Shown here one piece after another: positions 33,740 through 46,944 of a DNA stretch of 64,000 nt; the first letter of the stretch is position 1; each line of letters begins with the position of its first letter. The stretch spans positions 123,545,501-123,609,500 of the forward strand of contig CM032233.1 of the NCBI GenBank assembly GCA_019009955.1, written 5' to 3'. The position numbers were made by a program, and so were the translations under genes. Source of the DNA: Riptortus pedestris. Taxonomy: Eukaryota > Arthropoda > Insecta > Hemiptera > Alydidae. The notes under the pieces were generated by a model that searched no databases, was not told the DNA's origin, and worked only from the letters and a program-made list of their open reading frames with translations.

Positions 33740-35243
33740 TGAAGTAATGTGGAAATTGATTTGGAGAGGTAGGCTGTGATGAATAGAATAAAAGAATATG
33801 GTCTATTTCCATCTGAAATATTTATTCAGATAGTTGACTTTTGTCTCCATAATAAGACATCATCAGTCTTAAGATTGCATTACATGATCCATTTATAAAT
33901 GGTCTACATATTTTGAGTCATGCCTGCATAAAGCTCATTTAGGATATCACTTATTAATTATTAATAGTTGAAGTAATCCAAATTTGTGTTAACTTTAGTA
34001 TATTTCAATAACATTAACATCTATTCAACTCACACTAAACCCTTTGTGAGATGAATTAAGATCCTAAAGTTTAGTTATTGAGCATTTTTTGATCCTTAAG
34101 TCCAAAGGGCAATTGCCAGTGAAAGTATAATGAATAGGGGACAAAAACCTCCAAGATCAAAAATTCTCAGAAGCAAGACCTAAGTCCATTGATTGTCAAT
34201 AATCCCCTCAGCCGTCAGCCAAGCAACAGTTATGTCTGGACATTGGAAAGCTGCCTCTAAGATATAAGTCAAACTTTTGCAACTTGGATATAGTTAAACA
34301 AATTGTCCCAATTGTTATCATTTTAAAGGTATATCTCTCGGTTTAAAAATATTTATTAATATTTTTTTTTAATTTATTTATTTTGAATAAATTTATATCC
34401 TTTAATTTTGATCCACATTGATTGTTCGTAAAAAGTTAATTTTTACTATCTCAATCATGAAAATTTCCTAGTATAGAAACAACTTATTTCTGTCTTACCT
34501 GTCTTAAAACCACATATTGTTCAAATGGATTGAAGTAACAACGGGCATGATTGCTCCTAACGGGGCTCAATTCATTTGGGAGAGCCTAATTGGTCTTCAC
34601 TTCATTTTCTTTTTCTTTTGAACTGTCCATTCAATAATGTTTGTTTTGATTTATTCAGAAGGGATTAGTAAATAACTATTTCAGAAGACGCTCAAATTAT
34701 AATAGTTTAGAGAAACTTTCAATTTAACTTTTTAAAAAAAAAAAAAAAAATTATAGAAAATAGGCATTTTGTTAATGTTAAACAAAAGGGTGATACTTGT
34801 GCATAATCCTTCCTGATTAGCCCGTTCCATACAGTGGACGCTAACAAATAACAATACCGACATTAATGTTAAATTGAATATGCCTATTTCCTATAAACTT
34901 ATGTACAATAAACAATTTGGAGAGCCATTTTAATGAAATTTGTTTTATTTTTTAAGTAATTTTGACCATTATTTGTTTGAAAGGGAAAAATGGCTTGACT
35001 GATTCCTCATTTGAATAGGGTTTTGTTTAGAAAATAAATTAATTAGGCTGATAGATTTAATAAATTCCAAGATAATTGATGTTATAAATGAAAAGACATG
35101 ACTTGCTATATATAATATATATGTTATAATGTGTGTGTATCAGTTATTTTTTAAGACACATCATTTTTATTGGGTTGTTATGCTCCTTGTTATTTAACTG
35201 TTTCATTTAAAACTTCATTTATTAACAATGTATATATTTTCAG
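33740..35243. other. AT-rich low-copy sequence, possible intron
   Basis: No repeat family, ORF or RNA gene recognised. Confidence 0.3.
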
Positions 35244-35334
35244 ATTCTTCAAAATGCTCCTGGATTTACTAAAATAATTAGTATGACATCACTCCACGCA
35301 GAGCAACATAAAGTATACATCTCTGGAAAGCCAG
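35244..35334 (+). CDS. Candidate coding exon of an unidentified host gene
   Basis: Acceptor-like tatatattttcag| before and donor-like aagccag|gtaata after enclose 91 bases open in one frame (ILQNAPGFTKIISMTSLH... onward to SGKP). A Met at 35283 would start MTSLHAEQHKVYISGKP. I do not recognise the protein. Support is splice-site pattern plus an open frame in AT-rich DNA, which is weak. Confidence 0.3.
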
Positions 35335-36920
35335 GTAATAGCAATAAGTTTACTTGCGGTAGCAATTTTACATTTTGAATAAGCATATTTTGTTAGTTGC
35401 TGTGTAGTCATTATTTTTTTAGTTCGAAATTCAAAAGTTATTTATTTTAGTTACTTGTGCTAAATGTCTTGTTGCTTGGAACATGCTGTTAAATTCACAC
35501 TGGTTTAAAAAAATGCCAATGTAATATATTTTCAAAAATCTTGATAAATGAATTTTTGCAAATTGCAAGCACTCAGAAAGTGAATATACATGTATCATTC
35601 ATCATATTGTTATCTTAGTCTGAAAGTAATGAAATGTCTGTTTTTGAATTGTTGAAAACATTTACCTATAATTAGTTAACTTATTCTTTGTTTATTCCTT
35701 GAAAGATTATTATAAATTGTGAATATCTCCATTGAAAACCTCAATTATCTTGTGATTTTGTTTTATTATATTAAACTTGTCGATGGGTATATTCATTCTA
35801 CTGCTTAAGCTGGAAAGAATGTCAGTGAGACTTAAAAATATAATAAGTGAAAAATCAATCTTCTTTTGTATAGTCAAAGTTTCCTCTTGTGTTACTCAAG
35901 AAAGAAAATGAAGAAAGAAGATCAATTATAATAATCAGTGATAATTGTTCCTATGTAAATGAGCCACAGCACCTACTTTCAGGAACTTCTTCGAGCTATA
36001 TTTGTTATAGTTAATAGAAATGACTACACTAAAATTTATAAAATAGGGAAAATTTAAACTCTTAACTATTTTTTTTTAATAAATGAGGCATTGAAGGCCT
36101 TGATTCGAGTAACAGAGTAATACATTTTTGTATTATTATTGTATTATAAGTCCAGAATAATACATTTTTCCCTGGCTTATGGTACAATCAGAGTACTGAC
36201 ACTGCCCATAGGTAGAAATGCATTTAAATGTATGGAAAATCTGGACTTATAGTTCTTGAATCATTTCCTTCAATCATATAGGTTCTAAGCAATCAGTTTT
36301 AGTCACATTGACTCTTTTTTATTGATCTTCAATGTATGCCAGGGATTAATTTGGTGATAAGACATAATTTTGACTTGAGTCAGATTTGTTGTGACCCTTC
36401 CTCACTCCAAAGTTCTTTCTGTAAATAATTTTGAATTATTTTATTGATACAAGATGTTCCTGCCCTACATTGGTTCATTGTGAATTTTATAAGGGGTTCA
36501 TAGACAACTCTTCTTCAGGTTAGCAGGCTGTATCAGTACATATCCATGCACTGTATATTGACAGTTTTGGGATTAATGAGAAAAAATGGTAGTACTAAAA
36601 ATAGTCTAATATTCTGAATGGGTTTGATCAGACAGAAGAATGTAAAAATTCTCGTGGATTGCAGTGCATGTAACATTGAAGAGGGTCAGTTTTGATTTGG
36701 CTTGCCTTCAGTACAATTTATTGTTCCATTAGTAATAGTTCATTCATGTCCTGAAGCACCCATACATCTAGCTACTTTTGCCTCAGAATGACAAAGTTTT
36801 TTTTCCCTTCGCTTTTATGCGTTGGACTTAATCTGTGGATAGATGATACAAGTAGCAGAATCATTGGAAGTAGTTTAACACATTCTGACTGCAACTAAAA
36901 TAACATTCTACTCCACCACC
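35335..36920. other. AT-rich low-copy sequence, possible intron
   Basis: No supported feature. Confidence 0.3.
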
Positions 36921-36929
36921 AGGCGAATT

Positions 36930-37680
36930 AAATTCATATGGGGAGAGCCGTTGGATTAGTGATACATGTACCTGATTGGTAGTGGTGACTGATTGGCTTA
37001 TGGTACATTTACCTAATGAGTAGTGGGCACCGATTGGCTTATGGTGCACATACCTGATCATTTGTTTAGCCTGGTTGGATTCGGGAAAAAGATGGTCATT
37101 GGTCCTGGTCATGATTGGCTTATGGTACATGTACCTGATAGGTAATCAACACTGATTGGTTTGCTGTACATGTACCTAATGTGCAGTGGGCACTGATTGG
37201 CTTATGGTACAAGTACCTGATCGGTAGTTGACACTGATTATTGGCTTATGGTACACATACCTGATCATTTGTTTAGTCTGGTTGGCTTACTGTACATGTA
37301 TGTCATCGGTAGTAGCTACGATTGGCTTAAGGTACATGCACCTGATTGGCTTGCCGTACATCTACCTAATGAGTATTGGTCATTGATTGGCTTATGGTAC
37401 ATGTACGTAATGAGTAGTAGACGCTGATTGGCTTATCCTACTTGTACGTAATGAGTATTGGGCACTGATTGGTTTATGGTATGTGTATCTGATCTTATTG
37501 GTAGTTGACACTGATTATTGGCTTATGGTACACATACCTGAACATTTGTTTAGTCTGGTTGGCTTACAGTACATGTATGTCATCGATAGTGGCCACTGAT
37601 TGGTTTTAGGTACATGCACCTGATTGGCTTGCCGTAGATGTACCTAATGAGTATTGGTCATTGATTGGTTTTTGGTACCA
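36930..37680. repeat. Minisatellite with palindromic core and higher-order repeat
   Basis: About 20 diverged units of roughly 35-45 bp built on GATTGGCTTATGGTACATGT followed by ACCTGAT. The core GGTACATGTACC is a perfect palindrome. A larger segment (37229-37395) is repeated at 37508-37680, so there is a higher-order period of about 280 bp. Each unit contains ATTGG, the complement of CCAAT. Minus-strand translation here is repeat-derived. Confidence 0.85.
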
Positions 37681-37699
37681 TTTATGCTCTTCTTCGAAG

Positions 37700-39160
37700 T
37701 TATGAAGTTTATAAATCAGTCTGCTATATTCATAAATTGAACCTTCTAAAGTAATTATATACTAACTCCATTATATAACAAGAAAATATCATTTAAAAAT
37801 GAATGATTACATTTTATGTATTAGAATTATTTTAAAAAGTTATCACATGAGAGTGCAATAAAAATAAATTTAAAGCAGTTGTGATAGGGGATGACAAAAT
37901 TACTATTTGGAAATGCCATTTCAATTTGAGGACAACCTAATCATTTTATATCCAAGTACATGCTCATTTGTTAAATAAATTATAATTTAATGAAATATGA
38001 AAACTTAATCTTCAAGATTAATTTACTTATAATTTGATGCAATATAAAAATCATGATTAATTTAAAAACAAACTGAATGAAAACAAATTCAATATGAATA
38101 TTATGCTTCCAATTGTTATTAACTTTGAATTTATGGTTTTTGGAGCTGTAAGAGCTAGAACGGTTTTGTCTTCAGAACAGGATTAAGGTTTTATTTTGGT
38201 GAACAGCTGCATGGTTATTACACCCTTATATCCTATGGCTTTGTGTATTTTTACTTTGTTTATAAGTCTGGTGTTGTACAAATGAAGCAGTTATTATTGG
38301 TTATGTACCGCTATCACATATCCATATCTTTGAATGACTCTTAGGAATGGTAGCCTGTTAATCTTATTTTAGTTAATACTAAATATTGTTGGTAAAATGA
38401 GAACATTAAGTTTCTAAGTACATCTGACTACTTAAAAGTTTACTTAGTAGTTCCCTCTTTAAGCTCTAAATTTTGGCAATCTTTTCTTCGTCAAATGATT
38501 AGCTTTAAGAGCCAAGTATTTGAATTCGGTGTCATTCACATTTGTAACCTTATTGGTAGTTTATTGGCCTCAATGGCTCAAAGTACCTATTGGATTTAAT
38601 CACATGAAAAAATTCCTGCAAATCGTTACAAATTGTAGTAGTTATTAATCTTTTCTATAAAAATTATAATATAATTTTTATTTAAACATACATATACAAT
38701 TCCTATATATGCACAGATGACAGATGCATGCATGCACTTTATTTCAATTCTACTTCTAATATTTACAAGACTTCAGATATATTTTTATATTATATTCTAT
38801 AAACATTTTTAAAGTCCTACATCTACTATTTACAATTATTTTATTCCATCTGTACATAATGCTTCTATACAGATATAGACCACCCTTAATAATTACAATT
38901 ATTTAAATATGTCTATATTCTTAATTAAAACTATTTCTTATACTTTATATAAAATTTTCATTCTTAAATGTGCTTATGTACAATAGTTCTGTCATGTTTC
39001 TTTATCTATAAATTATCATCTATTTGCTTACATTGACCCCTATACACATATTCCAACATACAGGCACGCAAGAAGTATATTTATTATTTATTTACTGTTG
39101 AAGTTTGCTTTCAACTTGTATTACTATAAATTTGAGCTTCTTTTAGTAGTTTTATTTATT
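37700..39160. other. AT-rich low-copy sequence
   Basis: No supported feature. The part after about 38640 may be the 3' region of the retroelement fragment that follows. Confidence 0.3.
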
Positions 39161-39167
39161 TGTCAAC

Positions 39168-39317
39168 AATATCTGCTGAATAATGGAATCCCTGTGTTGT
39201 TGAAGTTCCTGTGCTTCGTGCAGGATATTTTGTGTGTTTTATATTGTTTATGAATTCCAGGCAGTTTTCTTTTATATGTTGAATAGTTAGTGGTACATTG
39301 GAGTTTTCACCAATAAC
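39168..39317 (-). pseudogene. Possible non-LTR retrotransposon ORF2 C-terminal fragment
   Basis: Minus-strand frame reads NVPLTIQHIKENCLEF and continues about 35 residues to a stop. PLTIQHI-x3-C resembles the His/Cys end of the ORF2 tail of I/Jockey-type elements, but the upstream cysteines are missing. The resemblance is short. Confidence 0.4.
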
Positions 39318-39319
39318 TT

Positions 39320-42300
39320 GAGGTTATTTTGTAAATAAATTTATATTTCTTATGTCAAAATAAAAAAAAAGTGAAAACAGGAAGAGGAAAAAAAAAGAAA
39401 GAAAAAAAAATGGAAAAAGACGGCCAATTATTTAAGGTCAATATAGGTCACAAGTATATCTGTACAAAAAAAGAAAAATATTAGCAAACCATAAACTGAA
39501 TTCTAATCAAATTATTGTCATTTATTTATTTTAAATAAACAGAACTCAATAAATAATGCTTTCAAATGAATTTCTCTTCAACAAGAGGCCAGAAAACAAT
39601 GCAAAAGTTGCATAACCCCTATGCATCCAGCAGCATGTAATTAATTAAAAATAAATGTCACCTACCAATCAACGACTTGAACAACAGTTAGTTATTAATT
39701 ATATAGCTCTCCACTATGAGTTGGCATCTGGGACAAAATGTAGCACCTAATTAAACAGCTCTTCGCTACAAGTCAACTAGTGGGGTCACAGTCAGATACT
39801 TCAGGGTCTACAGATCAATGGTTCACATTACAGGCCTAAATTTTTATCAACAAACTAACAAATATCTTGTGTCTTTTGTGACGTTAACTAACAATTTTGC
39901 ACGTAGACACTTTCGCCGACACCGAGATAAATTGCGTTAAATGCTGATGTCCTGAAAGACCAAGACATTACTCACAGTCATTCAGCAACCTTATATCACC
40001 ACTGATTAATTAAAATATAATGATAGATGCTTGAAATATTTTTGATTAAATAGCCTTATTTCATTTCGAGTAAGGACACTTGTAAATGTTAAGCATTTTG
40101 AAAATGACTTTGAGAAGAAGACCCAGTAAAATATATCTCCATTAACTGTAACTAAGGCTACTTGTAAAACTTAGTTAAAGGTTATTCCATATCAAAGCAT
40201 ACATTAAATATTCATTTTACTATCCACCATCCAAAATTTGGCTCATTTATATTTGTTTAAATGTACTAGCTACAACTATATGATGTTTTTATACTAACCA
40301 TTGTAGTTTTATGTTTATATATTTTGTTTTGCTGTGTTTTGTTTTGTTTTGTTCTTGTCTTTTGAATGCTAATAACTTATTAATATTATTTGTTTTTTTT
40401 TTACTATTTGGGTAAAGCATGTGGAAGGTATATTATCACCTTAAAAATTTTTACTTCTTAAAATTCTACTGTTATCAAAATGATACTTTATACAAATATT
40501 TATTTATGGATGACAATATTACAATCATTAGCCAACATAAACTGAAGAAAATTATAAACAAGATATTCATTTAATTTTTTTGGCATATTTGCAAAATTCC
40601 TGTTCGCCGCACAATGTGGACATGAAGTCGTAGATCTCTTAACTATTTAAATTATTGCTCAAACTATAGGCTACCACAAGAGAAATATCTTTGTTTGCAG
40701 TTCAGATCAATTTGAGATTACTGACTGAAAAATTGAAATCTTGTCGGTCTTGAATCCCCATGTTTTACTCCATCACTTAAAACTGGCCTTAAGAATTTCA
40801 ATAGACTTTGATATTTGGATTCAATTATCCCAAGATATGAAATAGGTTATGTGTGAAAACGATCTCCCTGCCAGGAAGGAGTGCATTTTTCCCCCTTCTT
40901 TAATATAAAATCGGGGAATATCTTCATTACTTTGGATTTTAATCAAGAAGTGTAGGGCTTAAAGTTTCTTTAGAATATATATTCAACTATAAAAAGTTGT
41001 TTTAATGCATTAATTATATTTTAATCCCTTCATACTACTATCTAATTAACCGCTGACTTTAGCTCTTTGAATATTTGTCATATTCAATAAATCACATCAT
41101 TCTTCAGTCAGTAGTTTCACTATGTCATGGGAGTTTTTTGCAAATGTGCCAGAAATAACCAATAATTTTGTTATTTTTCAGTTGTTGTTAAATAAATTAT
41201 TATAGCATTTTTAAAATCCTCATGAAGGCATGAACATTTGTGCGAACTTTCTTATTGTTACCTTCGGAAGTATAAGAGATTCAAATTTTGAAGGTTGTAA
41301 TACATCTTTACCATACTCTATTGAAACAATAAATAACCATTTTATATATATTTACAAATCAAAAAATACAAATTCGAAAGTAAAAACATTTTACAACTGT
41401 AATTGATACATAAATAAAAAAAAAAATAGCCAAATATCAAGATCTGTCTTGTCAGGGAGACGTTTTAACCAAAGTAGCAGAAGCTATTACTCTTAAACAC
41501 TTGCAGTTATCTGTCAGTAATAGAAACATCAGCTAATAAAATAGAAAAACCTTTCTTTGATCAATAACTCGGAAAACAGCTTATAATCAATAATCTCCTG
41601 TAAAGTAGATGTTTAATTATTAAATAGTTCTCCAATTAAAGTCAGTGACTTGCTAAAGCAGTATATAATTACCTGGATGACTCCTACACTAGCCAACGAT
41701 TACGACAATATGTAATCAGAAATGTACACAGCTCTTGACTTCCAGTAAGACAACTGAGGTCACAGATAGTAACTAGAGGGTCTGTGGAACAGTAAGAAGC
41801 CTGTTTTATAATCAAACTACTTTCATAAACATAACACGCATGTAGCATGTATCATGGAATACATATACTAACAATCATACATCTATGTATTTCCACAGGT
41901 TCAAAGAGATACAGATAAAATCAATGCTAAAAAAACTTGAGATGGTTGTTGGACTTCAACAAATAGCCTATCAAGAACTATTTATCAGAAACATATAATT
42001 AAAATCTAATGGCATAAGTTTCAAATATATTTTGGCTAACATGTCATATTCATTCTTTCAAGCAAGATTGCATTGTTATTTCATTGAAAATGATGAAGAA
42101 GAAAAAAATCTAGTAATATACAACTTTGATAAAATTGTCAACAATTTTATTTTATTTTATTTTTTTATTCATACTGGTATCTCTGGGATTGAAATTTGAA
42201 TTACATATAAAAAAGTCTGTTTCTTGATATCATTTGACCCCAAATATGGGCTTATCTAATTCTTTTTGTGTGTCCTTTGGGGCCCATTACCTTTGACAAG

Positions 42301-43225
42301 AGGCATTATAATATCGTTATTCTGTCTGTCCATATTTCACATTTTTACAACGATAAATTTACAAAACTTGACATTTTTATCTTGATAATGATAATCATTG
42401 CCTACAGGCTTTCTGCCAAATTCCTCTTGCCTTCCTTTTGGAGAGCATAAATATAAGTCAGACTCCATATCTTCATTTCACTGACAAGTCTGGAGGCAAT
42501 TTAAACTTGTAGTTTATATAGTCATATTAGCTAATGCTTATCATTAGTCACTATATGCGCAGTATAGGCGGCTTGGATGGCTATTTTTCAATCCTCATGT
42601 GATATTCTCTCCACTTCTTGCTTACCGAATACTTCAATGTTTTTGAGCTTTTCATGTATAATGAGTACATTGTGATAATAATATAACTTAAATAAGACAA
42701 GGATGCTAAGGCATATCATTTCAGTCTATGGGATTTGTTTTTTAAAAAATTCAATATGCTAAAAGAAAGTAATTACCCCCATTGCTTACCAATTTTTTTA
42801 TATTCAATATTTACTGATATTTGAGATTAATTTACCAAATCTATGCAATTCATGAGAGGGGAAAATAAATATATAAATAAATTCATATTTTGGGCAAAGT
42901 GACAATGAATGTTTTAGAGCTTTTGGGTGATTCAAATTCTCATCCCAATATCTTAGGGTTTATTCTAATATAAAATATTAATAAAATGTGCTAAACATCA
43001 CTGATGAAAAAAAAAACAACAACAAAAAATCACTATGAAATAAAAAATATTTAATGATACATTAAGATGGAATATAAAATATACATAAGATACTTCAAGA
43101 TGGAGCATGTATTAATGAAATAAAGAAATACAAATGAGAATTGATGAATCGCAGCTACCATTCATTGACTACAACGGGAAATAATTGTTCCAGTTGAAGA
43201 TGTCTTGATACTTTCTGAGTCAAAG
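39320..43225. other. AT-rich low-copy sequence
   Basis: No coding, RNA or transposon signature I can support. Segments near 39590-39830 and 41470-41800 share short motifs (ttattaattatatagctctcc type) and may be an old diverged repeat. Confidence 0.3.
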
Positions 43226-43228
43226 TTT

Positions 43229-43350
43229 TGGATATATATATATATATATATATCGATTATTTCCTAGGTATGCTTGATGGACATTTGTGGAAATTTTTCA
43301 AAAATCGCGTCATGGGACGACATTAATAGCTGATTTCCCTTAAGGGAAAC
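43229..43350 (+). mobile_element. HINE-like 3' fragment
   Basis: A short (TA)n core, then 'gatggacatttgtggaaatt' and the 3' palindrome (agctgatttcccttaaggga). It has no 5' part. Confidence 0.65.
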
Positions 43351-43359
43351 CTTTTTGTT

Positions 43360-43660
43360 TTTGTCAGTTGTATTTTCGATCTGAAAAGTCCCGAAGGCGT
43401 AAATTGCCAAAAGGATATTAATCCACAATTTTCAACCTAATTTTTAATTACCTTCAGAAAGAACCAGTGTATCAAAAAGACCTTGACACATATTGAATGT
43501 TAAGATTAACATAAAAATGTGAGATTGTTAAAAATTATAAGTATTAAGGAGACGATAAGGTTTGAAAATCTAACCTGTAATCTGATATGATCTTCAAACG
43601 CCTGTCATGTGAGCTCCTTGGCCAGCCGAAACAACTGAAATTACAAGTACTGGTTCTAAT
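43360..43660 (+). repeat. Repeat present inverted at 49385-49690
   Basis: Shares a chain of matches in reverse with 49385-49690: tttttaattaccttcagaaag, ttaaggagacgataaggtttg, taacctgtaat, tgtcatgtg, gccgaaacaactg. The end 'cgaaacaactg' resembles Penelope-like termini. No coding part. Confidence 0.55.
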
Positions 43661-44111
43661 GGAATAATCAGTTCTCAAATGATTTTATATATATATCAAT
43701 TTTTCTAAACTGTAAAAACGCCCTTTTTCATACAAATCTTCATTTGTAACTCGTGGAGGAAGTATTTTACCACATATATATTATGCTTCGGTACCGTACC
43801 CCAAGCTGAGTGTCTGTCTAGAACGTAAATAATATTTCTTTCATGGTATGAAGTGCGTTTACGAGTACTTGAACTCCTCGTTGAGTCGTTCAGTTGCTAT
43901 CGGTCCGCATACTAAAGGGAGAAAAGCAAAATGTGAATGGGGTTCACGATTCTGGAACTATTTGACATACACCTCGGAGGATTCAGAACTTTTCATACGA
44001 CTGTCACCGATAGCATTCTTCCTCATTTGAAGTAATCCACCATATTTAAGGAACCGAGCTCATTTAAAGGCCGAAACTTCCGGGCTTCTTCATTTACGGA
44101 TAACGACAAAA
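43661..44111. other. No gene seen
   Basis: Somewhat GC-richer around 43800-44035 with a 60-residue frame (43848-44030) of no recognisable type. Confidence 0.25.
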
Positions 44112-45709
44112 AAAAGGCCGTCACGCAGGGGCTGCATAAACTAAGCAGATTTCCCACACGAAGGTTTACAATAGATAAATATACATACAGGTAACACTAC
44201 TGTGTATGCTCAGTAAATGTTCAATACAAGTTAATAATCCCTACTACGGAAAGTGGCTTAATAGTTAACAAACAGGCCAGCCAGCCTCGTAGCGCTGCGT
44301 AGATAGACCGGAAACACGAACAATTAATGAAATATATCTGAATATAACATATTAATTTATTTGAAAACAATTTACTAAAGCTAGTGCTGTAATTTGTAAT
44401 GAATCAAAATCAGTTTTATCTCAATCACTCAAATTTTAGTAATCCAATAACAAAAGAAGGGGGGGGGCAACAGAACATATTTGCATATATCTCACAAAGT
44501 AAGAGTTCAATGAAAACAATATTTTGCATTTAGGCTTCAATTAATATGTTTTATTATATAACAGAGTATTGTTCATGTAACACTAGTAAAAGTGGGGGTT
44601 TACTGAAGGCTGAAAACTGAAAAATTCAAATATCTCGGTTAATATTCAGGATAGAGAATAACTGCACATAACAACATTTATAGTACATTTAATTTGCAAT
44701 AAGATTCATTCTATAAACTTTTTCGATGCGGCTTATAGTAACGAAGATATTTCGAATTTTCAAAATTCTCCCCCTCTAAAGCCCCCCCCCTCCCCTGGCC
44801 CGATTTCAGTTGTTAACGAACTTGATCTTTCTTTTTACATAAACGACTAAATATTGAGTTCGGTAACAATCAAATGAAAATTAGACCGCTAGAGCGGTAA
44901 CAGACAAATATATATAAAGTCCGTCACGCAGGGGCTGCGTAAACTAAGCAGATTTCCCCCGTGAAGATTAGTAATAAATAAATCTACATACTGGTAACAC
45001 AACACCACTGTGAATAAATACAAACGGAAATAAGAAATGTTTCATCCAATTTCAATACGCTGCCGACAGGAAGCGCTAGGTTAGAAATGTAAACAAACGG
45101 GTCTGCCCGCCTCACACCGGAAAGAAAAACAATTACTGAAATATATCAGAATATAACATATTGATTTTATTGAGAATTATTTGCTATCTAGTACTGTAAT
45201 TAATAATGTGTCAGAATAATTGTTATCTCTATCAATCAAATTTTAGTAGTCCGAAACCTTAAACCGGGGGGAGGGGGGGCACCAGGACATATTTGAATGT
45301 ATCTCATATAATAAAGGTCTCTTGAATAAAATTTCTGGTATTTAAACTTCGAATAATGTATTTTATTATGTAGCAGAGTATTGTTTGTGTAACATGAGTA
45401 GAAGCGGCGGTTTGCTGATGGCTGAAAACTGAAAAATGCAAATATCTCGGTTAATATTCAAGATAGTGAATAAATGTATATACCAATATTTATAGTACAT
45501 TTAACTTGCAATAAGATTGGTTCTATACAATTTTTCGATCCGACCTATGGTAACGGAGATATTTCGAAAATCCACCCCTCTAACACCCCCCCCTCCCCCT
45601 GGCCCAATTTCAGCCGTTAACGAACTTGATCTTTCTCTTTACATAAAACGACTAAATATGGAGTTTGGTAACAATTAAACAATAATTGCAACCGCTAGAG
45701 CGGTAACAG

Positions 45710-45807
<98 letters not shown>

Positions 45808-46051
45808 TTTTGAACGGACCCCATTTTCGTCATCTCCTGGGTAGGATCGATGGACATTTGAAGAAAAATTTCGAAAATCGCGTCATGAGTACGACCTCAA
45901 TAGCTGATTTCCCTTAAGGGTAATCTGCTAATATACAGTTTTGAACGGACCTCATTTTCGTCATCTACTAGGTAGGATCGATGGACATTTGAAGAAACAT
46001 TTCGTCATGAGTACGACCTCAATAGCTGATTTCCCTTAAGGGAAATCTGCT
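44112..46051 (+). mobile_element. HINE-like element interrupted by another HINE-like element
   Basis: Outer copy: 5' end at 44112 (aaaaggccgtcacgcaggggctgc), G-run 44459-44467, C-run 44789-44797, and the start of its core at 44908-44915. After the inner copy, its 3' block resumes at about 45931 (atatacagttttgaacgg) and ends with the palindrome at 46051. Confidence 0.8.
44916..45929 (+). mobile_element. HINE-like element inserted in the core of another copy
   Basis: Complete ~1.0 kb copy with AAAGTCCGTCACGC start, G-run 45267-45281, C-run 45589-45597, (TA)n of about 90 bases (45715-45804) and 3' palindrome (one base off, gggtaatctgct). It begins and ends inside the (TA) of the outer copy, giving the relative age. 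Confidence 0.85.
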
Positions 46052-46403
46052 AAAAATAACATTATGGGAGGAATAATGAAATTAATGGAGTATAAAAAAT
46101 GTGCAAGATCTCAAATAGCAAGTAACGCTAAGGGTTATTATGTCCGGCAAAAATATCCAAAATTGTATATATCACAATGAGTCACTAACAAATCCGGAGC
46201 TATTTCATTAGCGGAAATCTGCTAATAGTGTTATTACTAGGGATTTGGAAACTAAAAGAAGCCCTTAGAGCACACATTTAATACTACATTAATCCCTCCC
46301 CAACCTCTAGGTAGAGTAGCGATGAACTATCAATAAAATATTAATAATGATTTAGGTTAGTTGAATTCACCTTCCTGAAGTCACTAATTGAAATCTGTTA
46401 ACA
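46052..46403. other. No gene seen
   Basis: AT-rich. A decayed HINE-like palindrome may lie near 46205-46225 (tttcattagcggaaatctgct). Confidence 0.3.
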
Positions 46404-46514
46404 ATTTTTTGAAGTGAAAACTTCTTTAGGCACGTTGTGCACCCCGTAAGGAAGCATTTGCGGGAGAGGAAAAAAGTATGAAATCGCGACACCGCCACCG
46501 CCACCGCTAGTACT
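46404..46514 (+). repeat. Direct repeat, left copy (111 bp)
   Basis: Identical to 47842-47946 except for one extra CCGCCA unit in the (ACCGCC)n stretch. It starts attttttgaagtgaaaac, holds ggcacgttgtgcac (an imperfect palindrome), and ends accgctagtact. It could be a Polinton terminal repeat (these begin AG...), but the two copies lie in the same orientation, not inverted. Confidence 0.85.
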
Positions 46515-46608
46515 ATTTTTATACATCAAGGTCACCCACTTCCACTCTCGTCACTCGTCTTTTTACATACATTACTCCATTGCCTCTGTCATCAGAGATA
46601 CTAAAGAC

Positions 46609-46944
46609 GTGGTACGGTGCATTTGGTTCGGAGGTATTTTCTTTTTAATGGATGAAGTACATAGAAATACAATTGAAATCTTTAAAGAGGAAATCATATC
46701 TCAGCTAGGAAAAGAGGACGATTTTCAGTTAACAATGGAGTACTTTTACAACAATCGTCTTTTAAATGATTGGATGTTAAATAAAATGAATAATGCACGT
46801 GACTTTAATGAGAAAAGACGTAAATTTTGCGAAATGTTACCAAAACGTGGTCCAAGTCCGTTTAACACATTGTTACAAGCGTTAAACAAAATCAATCTCA
46901 ACAGTTTATCAGAAAAGATGAAAAACCTTTCAAACAACCTTTAG
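46609..46944 (+). CDS. Small CARD-domain protein
   Basis: The frame has 111 residues. Met14 (46648) is the likelier start, giving 98 residues that begin MDEVHRNTIEIFKEE, because death-fold proteins of this type usually start right at the domain. Predicted amphipathic helices span roughly 14-35, 39-52, 54-62, 66-77, 85-93 and 95-105. The block MLPKRGPSPFNTLLQAL near the C-terminus is the most diagnostic feature of caspase-recruitment domains. CARDs bind other CARDs in initiator caspases and adaptors, so the product would act in the cytoplasm on apoptosis or immune signalling; that role is inferred. The ORF is intact, uninterrupted and without introns, and no other domain is attached. It lies between two direct repeats and next to Polinton relics on the opposite strand, so it may be a captured gene of a virus-like element or a retrocopy of a host gene. 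Confidence 0.7.
   Translation: MVRCIWFGGIFFLMDEVHRNTIEIFKEEIISQLGKEDDFQLTMEYFYNNRLLNDWMLNKMNNARDFNEKRRKFCEMLPKRGPSPFNTLLQALNKINLNSLSEKMKNLSNNL

Noticed and set aside
36861..37130. Minus-strand ORF with repeated MYHKPI-type phrases
   Set aside because: Translation of the minisatellite unit; the repetition is at DNA level.
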